Source: Streptomyces sp. NA02950 (lineage in GTDB: Bacteria > Actinomycetota > Actinomycetes > Streptomycetales > Streptomycetaceae). Taken from it: a stretch of 64,000 nt of DNA. The stretch lies in NCBI RefSeq assembly GCF_013364155.1, contig NZ_CP054916.1, forward strand, positions 4,709,001 to 4,773,000. Reading direction: 5' to 3'. The notes below the pieces were generated by a model, which saw only the letters and a program-made list of their open reading frames with translations, searched no databases and was not told the DNA's origin. Numbering within the stretch: position 1 is the stretch's first letter; every line of letters starts with the position of its first letter. A program made the translations under genes and the position numbers. Shown in pieces: positions 59,584 through 64,000 of this stretch.

Positions 59584-59984
59584 GGGGCGTCCCCCGCGGT
59601 GCCGACGCGCTCGGGCAGCGGCTGACCGGCGGGGCGGGTGAGGATCCCGGCAAGCCGGTCGGTCATCTCCGGCAGCAGCCAGTAGTAGACCCAGGTGCCA
59701 CGGCGCTCGCAGTCGATCAGCCCAGCTTGCCGAAGCAGTTTCAGGTGATGGGAGATCGTCGGCTGCGAGAGGTCGAAGGCGGGGGTCAGGTCACATACAC
59801 AGACCTCGCCCCCGGCCCGGGAAGCGATCATCGACAGCAGCCGGAGCCGGATCGGGTCGCCCAGCGCTTTGAACACCTTCGCCAGCTCGACGGACTGGGC
59901 TTCGTCCAGCGGAGCGGTCAGCAGCCCGGGGCAGCAGCCGCCAACGCCATCCTGGCCGAGCACCACAAGGTCTTGTTTCGACAT
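59580..59984 (-). CDS. arsR: ArsR-family arsenic-responsive repressor
   Basis: This is a 134-residue winged-helix repressor. The arsenite site is the CVCDLT motif near residue 57, and the recognition helix is LSQPTISHHLKLLRQAGL. An additional cysteine pair near the N-terminus (GGCCPGLL) may take part in binding. It represses the operon until arsenite binds. It is divergent from arsI with 78 bases between, in which direct repeats are seen. Confidence 0.94.
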   Translation of the reverse strand: MSKQDLVVLGQDGVGGCCPGLLTAPLDEAQSVELAKVFKALGDPIRLRLLSMIASRAGGEVCVCDLTPAFDLSQPTISHHLKLLRQAGLIDCERRGTWVYYWLLPEMTDRLAGILTRPAGQPLPERVGTAGDAP

Positions 59985-60027
59985 TCTTCTATGTTGACGT
60001 TCTTCGATCCAAGATGCAACCTTGCAT
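59980..60027. promoter_or_regulatory. arsR/arsI divergent operator candidate
   Basis: Two related 13-mers, GACATTCTTCTAT (59980) and GACGTTCTTCGAT (59996), stand 16 bases apart, and ATGCAACCTTGCAT (60014) is a 6+6 inverted repeat. TTGACG at 59994 may be a -35 box for arsI. Confidence 0.45.
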
Positions 60028-60062
60028 TGAAGGACATCGATACAGCCCGATGGGAGACCGCC

Positions 60063-60536
60063 ATGTCCCGTGTACAGCTCGCCCTGAATGTCCCTGACCT
60101 TGATGCCTCAGTGGCGTTCTACTCCAAGCTCTTCGGCGCCGAGCCCGCCAAGCGCCGCCCCGGATACGCCAACTTCGCGATCACCGAGCCGCCGCTGAAG
60201 CTCGTCCTGATCGAAGGCGAGGCGGGCCAGGAAACCCGGCTCGATCACCTCGGCGTGGAGGTCACCTCCACCGACCAGGTCAACGCCGCCACCGAGCGCC
60301 TCAAGGACGCAGGACTCGCCACTTTTGAGGAGAACGACACCTCGTGCTGCTACGCCCTCCAGGACAAGGTGTGGGTCCACGGCCCCGGCAAGGAGCCCTG
60401 GGAGGTCTACGTGGTGAAGGGCGACGCGGACAACCTGGGCAAGGGGGCGGCCCCGGACGCCGAAGGCACCTGCTGCGCGAGCCGGCCCAGTCCGGAGGAG
60501 ACCGCGACTGCCTCTGGTTGCGGGTGCGGAACCTGA
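60063..60536 (+). CDS. arsI: ArsI-type C-As lyase (VOC/glyoxalase family)
   Basis: This is a 157-residue vicinal-oxygen-chelate protein that cleaves carbon-arsenic bonds of trivalent organoarsenicals such as methylarsenite. The metal ligands Gln in RVQLALNV, His in LDHLGVEV and Glu in EPWEVYVV and the arsenic-binding cysteine pair in TSCCYAL are all present. The C-terminus is cysteine-rich (GTCCASR, GCGCGT). ATG 60063 follows GGGAG. It is divergent from arsR and probably under its control. Confidence 0.9.
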   Translation: MSRVQLALNVPDLDASVAFYSKLFGAEPAKRRPGYANFAITEPPLKLVLIEGEAGQETRLDHLGVEVTSTDQVNAATERLKDAGLATFEENDTSCCYALQDKVWVHGPGKEPWEVYVVKGDADNLGKGAAPDAEGTCCASRPSPEETATASGCGCGT

Positions 60537-60636
60537 GCCGCCCGCCCGCTGAGCCGCTCGCCTGACGCTGTGGACCAGTGTGTGCGGCCAAGTTCCCTGA
60601 CGCGGGGTCGTCGGGGCCCTGACTCAGAACGCTGAC

Positions 60637-60849
60637 TCAGAACAAGGTGTCCTGGTCAGGTATCTCCGGCGTCTCCGGATTCTCCAGCGGCGGCACGTCC
60701 TCGCCTCGCCACTTCGCCTCAAGGTGCTTGCGCCAACCCTGCGGCGGCGGCCACGGCACGCCCCATTCGGCGAGTTGCCTCTTCGTCCAGCCGCCCTTCG
60801 GAGTCTGGGCGGCGGTGACTTCGTCAGGAGAGGGCACGTACGTCGACAT
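60637..60849 (-). CDS. hypothetical protein
   Basis: This is a 70-residue protein with TPKGGWTKRQLAEWGVPWPP and a C-terminal acidic tail (ENPETPEIPDQDTLF). ATG 60849 is taken as start; the frame extends 13 codons. Aromatic-rich conserved sequence suggests a real gene. It is convergent with arsI. Function is unknown. Confidence 0.6.
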   Translation of the reverse strand: MSTYVPSPDEVTAAQTPKGGWTKRQLAEWGVPWPPPQGWRKHLEAKWRGEDVPPLENPETPEIPDQDTLF

Positions 60850-60919
60850 GGGGCCATGCCTGCCCACGCGGCCGCCCCGGGTACGCATGCGAAAGCCGGA
60901 GCAGCTCCGAATATCGATC

Positions 60920-61267
60920 AGCTCAGGAGCAGAAGCAGGGCGGCCCCGCCGGCTTTCTGGATGTCGGTCATGTTCTCGATCGTGCCGACTTTGTCACCCG
61001 TCATCCGGCCACCGCGCAGGACGGTCCCGTTCGCTTGCACCACGCCGACCTTGTCGCCTGTCATGCGGCCACCGCGCAGGATGGTTCCTTTGCCTGGACC
61101 ACGCCGACCTTGTCACCTGTCAGACGGCGGCCTCGCCAGACCGTTCCGTCCGCCTCAACGAAGCCGACTTTGGTGCCTGTCAGGCGGCGGCCCCGCCAGA
61201 CGGACCCGTCCGCCTTCACGACACCGACCTTGCCCCCCGACCACCGTCCACCCCGCAAGACGTCCAT
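60920..61267 (-). pseudogene. frameshifted beta-repeat (4-fold beta flower-like) protein
   Basis: From ATG 61267 a 20-residue repeat begins: KVGVVKADGSVWRGRRLTGT, then KVGFVEADGTVWRGRRLTGD. After KVGVVQA the frame is lost near 61085 and stops at 61061. One base further it continues with two more repeats (ILRGGRMTGDKVGVVQANG) and a hydrophobic end GGAALLLLLS to TGA 60920. A single-base deletion explains this. Short Gly-rich repeats of this sort build beta-propeller or beta-flower folds. Confidence 0.65.
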
Positions 61268-61476
61268 CGGCTTGCCCCCCGTTCGTCGGTTCCGGCCTGA
61301 AGAGAATCAGGGCGAGCGTACGTTCCACGACTTCGGGGCCGCCAGTCCATTCGCGGTGCGCGGCGGTCTGTTGGCGCGGTCGTCCAGGGGCCCTCCTTCC
61401 ACGCATGTTCCGTGAAGGAGTGCGGCACCATGGCCCTTGTACGTGGCGGGACTTCTTTCGCGGAGGGGGTATCGGG

Positions 61477-61947
61477 GTGGCCGGCGAGGTCTGGGCATCG
61501 GTTCTGTCGCTGGCTGGTGTTGCGCTCGGGGGTGGGCTGACGGCGTTCGCCCAGCACGCCACCCAGCGGTCCGCGGAGCGGGCCGAGGAACGCCGCCAGG
61601 TGGTGGCCGCCGCGGAGAGCCGTCGGGCGGAACAGCTCGAGGCACTGAAGGAGTTCATCGCGAGGGCGCAGACGGCCGAACGGGCCGCGTACAGCCGTCC
61701 TGAGGAGTGGGGCGACGACGAGGACTGGACGGCGCGGGCGGGGGAGGCCATGACCGCGCTGTGGACCGCATCGGGGAACGTGATGCTGCTGTGCGACGAG
61801 GCGTTGCACGAGCCCGTCCGGGTCTACGGCCATGCACTCAATCAGGCCGTGTGGCGGGAGATCGGTGACCTCGAGGTGAACGAGCACCTCGAGGCGGGGA
61901 AGTCGGCGTTCATGGCCGCTGCGCGTAGAACGCTGGCTTCCTCATAG
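61477..61947 (+). CDS. hypothetical membrane-anchored coiled-coil protein
   Basis: This is a 156-residue protein with one N-terminal hydrophobic helix (WASVLSLAGVALGGGLTAFA) followed by a charged coiled coil (RSAERAEERRQVVAAAESRR). The C-terminal half is helical and conserved-looking (VRVYGHALNQAVWREIGD). GTG 61477 has GGAGG upstream. The type is frequent in Streptomyces and has no assigned function. Confidence 0.7.
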   Translation: MAGEVWASVLSLAGVALGGGLTAFAQHATQRSAERAEERRQVVAAAESRRAEQLEALKEFIARAQTAERAAYSRPEEWGDDEDWTARAGEAMTALWTASGNVMLLCDEALHEPVRVYGHALNQAVWREIGDLEVNEHLEAGKSAFMAAARRTLASS

Positions 61948-62011
61948 GGGCAACTACGCGTGGGTGCCCTGGTTGAGGGGCACCCTTGGTGCGCGGAGCA
62001 CGGTCCAGGTG

Positions 62012-62305
62012 TCAGCGGATGTAGACGCTCTCACCGAACTCGAAGACGCCGCGCTCGCCCGGCGGGACCGTGGCGGTCACGGCTCCCTGACACTCCGGGC
62101 CGGAGAAGACGATGGCCAACTCGTCGGTGTGGTTGTCGACCCGCAGCGGGTACTGCTCCGTGTTGTAACAGCCGCTGGGGTCGGAGTACGGCGTGCCGCT
62201 GACGATCAGGGTGCCCTGGGCGGCCGTGGCCGTTCCCGCGGACAACAGGGCGAGGGCCAGAGCACCGAACATCGACGCTACCGCCATTCCCATCCGACGC
62301 ATCAT
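62012..62305 (-). CDS. small secreted protein
   Basis: This is a 97-residue protein with a signal peptide (MAVASMFGALALALLSAGT, cleavage near ATAA). The mature part has two cysteines (SGCYNTEQ and GPECQGA) that may form one disulfide and looks like a small beta domain. ATG 62305 follows GGAGG; the second ATG at 62302 is equally possible. Function is unknown. Confidence 0.7.
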   Translation of the reverse strand: MMRRMGMAVASMFGALALALLSAGTATAAQGTLIVSGTPYSDPSGCYNTEQYPLRVDNHTDELAIVFSGPECQGAVTATVPPGERGVFEFGESVYIR

Positions 62306-62419
62306 GTACCTCCTGCACAATCACGTTCCGGAGAAGACGCCAACCGCCTTCCGGCTCATGGCTATCCGTGGTCACTTGACTTCCACTCACAACCGGCCTG
62401 AGTGTGAAGGGAATCGGCC

Positions 62420-62869
62420 TCATGCGCCCCAATAGTCCTCGCGGCTGCTGACCCTCCTTTTGCGCGGCCGTCGAATCACCAATTCCGCGATTCCGCTCAA
62501 CAGGACAGCCGACACGATTTCCTTGGCCATCTCCTCGCTGAAGATGAAGTGAATCGACCAGAGGACGCCGTCGTTCCACACCACTTGCGCAAGCCAGCTG
62601 ACTCCCTCGCCCACGGGCGAGAGGACATGGTCTCGGGTGCCGGTGCCGAACCACGAGAAGAAGTGTCCGATGGGGGTGAGGACATGGTCGTAGAGGGCGT
62701 GGACCAGCCACATGAAGCCGTGGGCCAGGCCGCTGCCCAGCCAGGAGAAGAAGTGCCCGACAGGGGTGAGGGCATTGTTGTATGTGTGATGGACGAGCCA
62801 CATGAAAGCGTGGCCTATCCCCGTGCCGATTGAGGTGAAGAAGTGACCGATCGCACGCAGAATTCCCAT
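62420..62869 (-). CDS. hypothetical protein with repeated membrane-like segments
   Basis: This is a 149-residue protein built of imperfect repeats of about 33 residues: IGHFFTSIGTGIGHAFMWLV, VGHFFSWLGSGLAHGFMWLV and IGHFFSWFGTG. Each is hydrophobic and aromatic with Gly turns. A hydrophobic helix (SAVLLSGIAELVI) and a basic tail (RRPRKRRVSSRED) follow, consistent with a membrane protein with cytoplasmic C-terminus. ATG 62869 follows AGAGG. Function is unknown. Confidence 0.65.
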   Translation of the reverse strand: MGILRAIGHFFTSIGTGIGHAFMWLVHHTYNNALTPVGHFFSWLGSGLAHGFMWLVHALYDHVLTPIGHFFSWFGTGTRDHVLSPVGEGVSWLAQVVWNDGVLWSIHFIFSEEMAKEIVSAVLLSGIAELVIRRPRKRRVSSREDYWGA

Positions 62870-63339
62870 GACGCCTCTGGACGTGGGTATGGCGGAGCGT
62901 GGCTGAGTGAATTCTGAACGAGTGGCCGGTCCCGGGGGGTTCCTTGAACGCGGAGGGAATTTTCGCAGCGGTGCCGGAATTCCGGATTTCGATCGTCCGC
63001 TCCCGCTCGACCGGCTCTCCGAGAGGGTCCGAGGGATCCGAGGCAGCGTCGAACGGGGAGCAAGAGGCTGTGGCGCGTTGGACGTGGGGGCCGACCCCGG
63101 ACGTCCGGACACCCGGATCCGGAAGGCCATCGGAGTGACGCCGCGGTGAGCCCCCGCTGACCGTCGCCGCCCGGCCTGACGTCCACGGGACCGGCGCCAA
63201 GCTGGGCGGCGATCTGGCCGAAAACCTATGGTGTGGGTCGTTGGCGCAGGTCAGAGCGGGGGGATCGGCCGACTGGCGGGCAGTTGGGATGCGGGACACG
63301 GGAAAGTGGGCTTTTAGTTGTAGCTAAAGGTGGGAACCT
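62870..63339. promoter_or_regulatory. intergenic region with XRE operator candidate
   Basis: No gene is supported. Just before the XRE-type gene, TTTAG (63313) and CTAAA (63324) form an inverted repeat with a 6-base spacer, 12 bases before the start, a likely autoregulatory operator. Confidence 0.4.
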
Positions 63340-63714
63340 GTGGCTGAAGGACGAACGAGCTTCGTCGACAGCGTGCGGCTGGGAGTGATGAGCATGCCGT
63401 GGAAGGGCAAGGGGCTGAAGGGGGAGGCCGCGGAGCACGCGGGGGCCCGGCTGGCCCGTCAAGCCACCGTGGAAGTAGCAGGGTTGCTGGGCAAGCGGGA
63501 CATGAGCAGAGCGGATCTCGCCAGGCTCATGGACGTCAGCCCGGGGCGGGTCAGCCAAATACTGTCCGGTGACGAGAATCTGACCCTACGAAGCCTGGCC
63601 GCCGTGGCCGAAGCGCTGGAACTGGACGTGAAGATCAGCTTTGTTGAGCCCAAGGACGACGGCGGCCGGCGTGCCCTCGGGCGCGGTGACGACGCCTTCG
63701 TCTACGCCCCGTGA
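63340..63714 (+). CDS. XRE-family HTH regulator
   Basis: This is a 124-residue protein with a central helix-turn-helix (SRADLARLMDVSPGRVSQIL) and the LTLRSLAAVAEALELDVKI continuation typical of antitoxin-like XRE proteins. No toxin gene is adjacent, so it is more likely a single regulator. GTG 63340 follows AAAGGTGGG; a later start at MSMPWKG is possible. An inverted repeat overlaps its promoter. Confidence 0.8.
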   Translation: MAEGRTSFVDSVRLGVMSMPWKGKGLKGEAAEHAGARLARQATVEVAGLLGKRDMSRADLARLMDVSPGRVSQILSGDENLTLRSLAAVAEALELDVKISFVEPKDDGGRRALGRGDDAFVYAP

Positions 63715-63718
63715 GTCC

Positions 63719-63830
63719 CTGATACGCCCTGTGGGCCCTGATACGCCCTGTGGGCCCTGATGGCGCTCTGTGGGCCCTGGCGGCGCTCTGTGGGCCCTGA
63801 GGCGCCCTGTGGGCCCTGCCCGTGGGTCCT
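63719..63830. repeat. 19-20-bp tandem repeat
   Basis: Five and a half copies of a unit like CTGATACGCCCTGTGGGCC follow the XRE gene directly. The first two copies are identical; later ones vary at the GATAC part. Each unit contains GGGCCC at the joint. Confidence 0.85.
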
Positions 63831-63853
63831 CGATGGCCCTCAAGGGTGCGCGG

Positions 63854-64000
63854 TCAGGGGTGCGGCGCCCCCGCCGCCGCCAGCGGCTCTTCGGCCAGCG
63901 CCTGATCCCGCAGCCGTACGAGGTCGCGGTCCGCGCTCCGCTTGCCCGTCCGGTAGCCGAACTCCAGCATCTTCACACAGGCTTCCTTGGCCATGGCCAG
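63854..64000 (-). CDS. hypothetical protein (C-terminus only)
   Basis: The leftward frame ends KEACVKMLEFGYRTGKRSAD, RDLVRLRDQALAEEPLAAAG at TGA 63854 and runs off the right edge. Composition and charge pattern look like real protein. The family cannot be named from 48 residues. Confidence 0.5.
   Translation of the reverse strand: MAMAKEACVKMLEFGYRTGKRSADRDLVRLRDQALAEEPLAAAGAPHP

Noticed and set aside
63340..63714. Antitoxin of an XRE/RelE- or HigBA-type system
   Set aside because: No toxin-sized gene is found on either side; downstream is a tandem repeat and an unrelated leftward gene.

Overview
The window is a high-G+C actinobacterial chromosome segment, almost certainly Streptomyces. The evidence is GTG starts, strong third-position G/C, a conserved core gene order (serS-pheA next to a dtpA/copper cluster, then a GDPD and an HtrA protease by a tRNA-Ser), actinomycete families (DUF5926, anti-sigma-type ATPases, SpoIIE phosphatase, MocR), and an actinomycete integrative conjugative element (AICE).

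Left chromosomal arm (1-30354). An alpha/beta hydrolase fragment is followed by a two-ATPase/two-permease ABC cluster and WYL and LysR regulators. A secreted phospholipase A2 and HAD phosphatase-serS come next, then pheA. A leftward copper operon (YcnI, Sco, EcuC, CopCD, DtpA) appears to deliver extracytoplasmic copper. After it come an HATPase, a MocR regulator divergent from an AhpD-like protein, aminopeptidase P, a GAF-SpoIIE phosphatase and a Prim-Pol homologue that lacks its aspartates. DUF5926, another HATPase, GDPD, HtrA and tRNA-Ser(UGA) close this arm.

Mobile element (30355-55190). A perfect 60-bp direct repeat of the tRNA-Ser 3' part bounds an element of about 24.8 kb. Nearly all its genes run leftward: small AICE proteins, DUF4097, a GGDEF diguanylate cyclase, a Pycsar-effector-like membrane protein, DUF2637, Spd-like membrane proteins, TraB, an AAA kinase-like protein, Prim-Pol plus helicase (replication), xis and int. 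An iteron-like cluster between the helicase and xis is a candidate replication origin. A cluster of TGTGGGRG motifs beside traB is a candidate clt transfer locus. Four intergenic copies of a hairpin with compensating stem changes precede genes of the element. The right end carries a regulator, a tandem-GntR/phosphotransferase/HD module, and lower-G+C cargo: a DprA-like plus phosphoribosyltransferase pair resembling the ShosTA anti-phage toxin-antitoxin system, and a trypsin-like protease between IS5-type transposase remnants.

Right chromosomal arm (55191-64000). It holds a GntR-UTRA regulator divergent from a small-gene operon (last gene apparently frameshifted), an arsenic cluster (arsR, acr3, arsC, arsI and a truncated GNAT), a frameshifted repeat-protein gene, small secreted or membrane hypotheticals and an XRE regulator.
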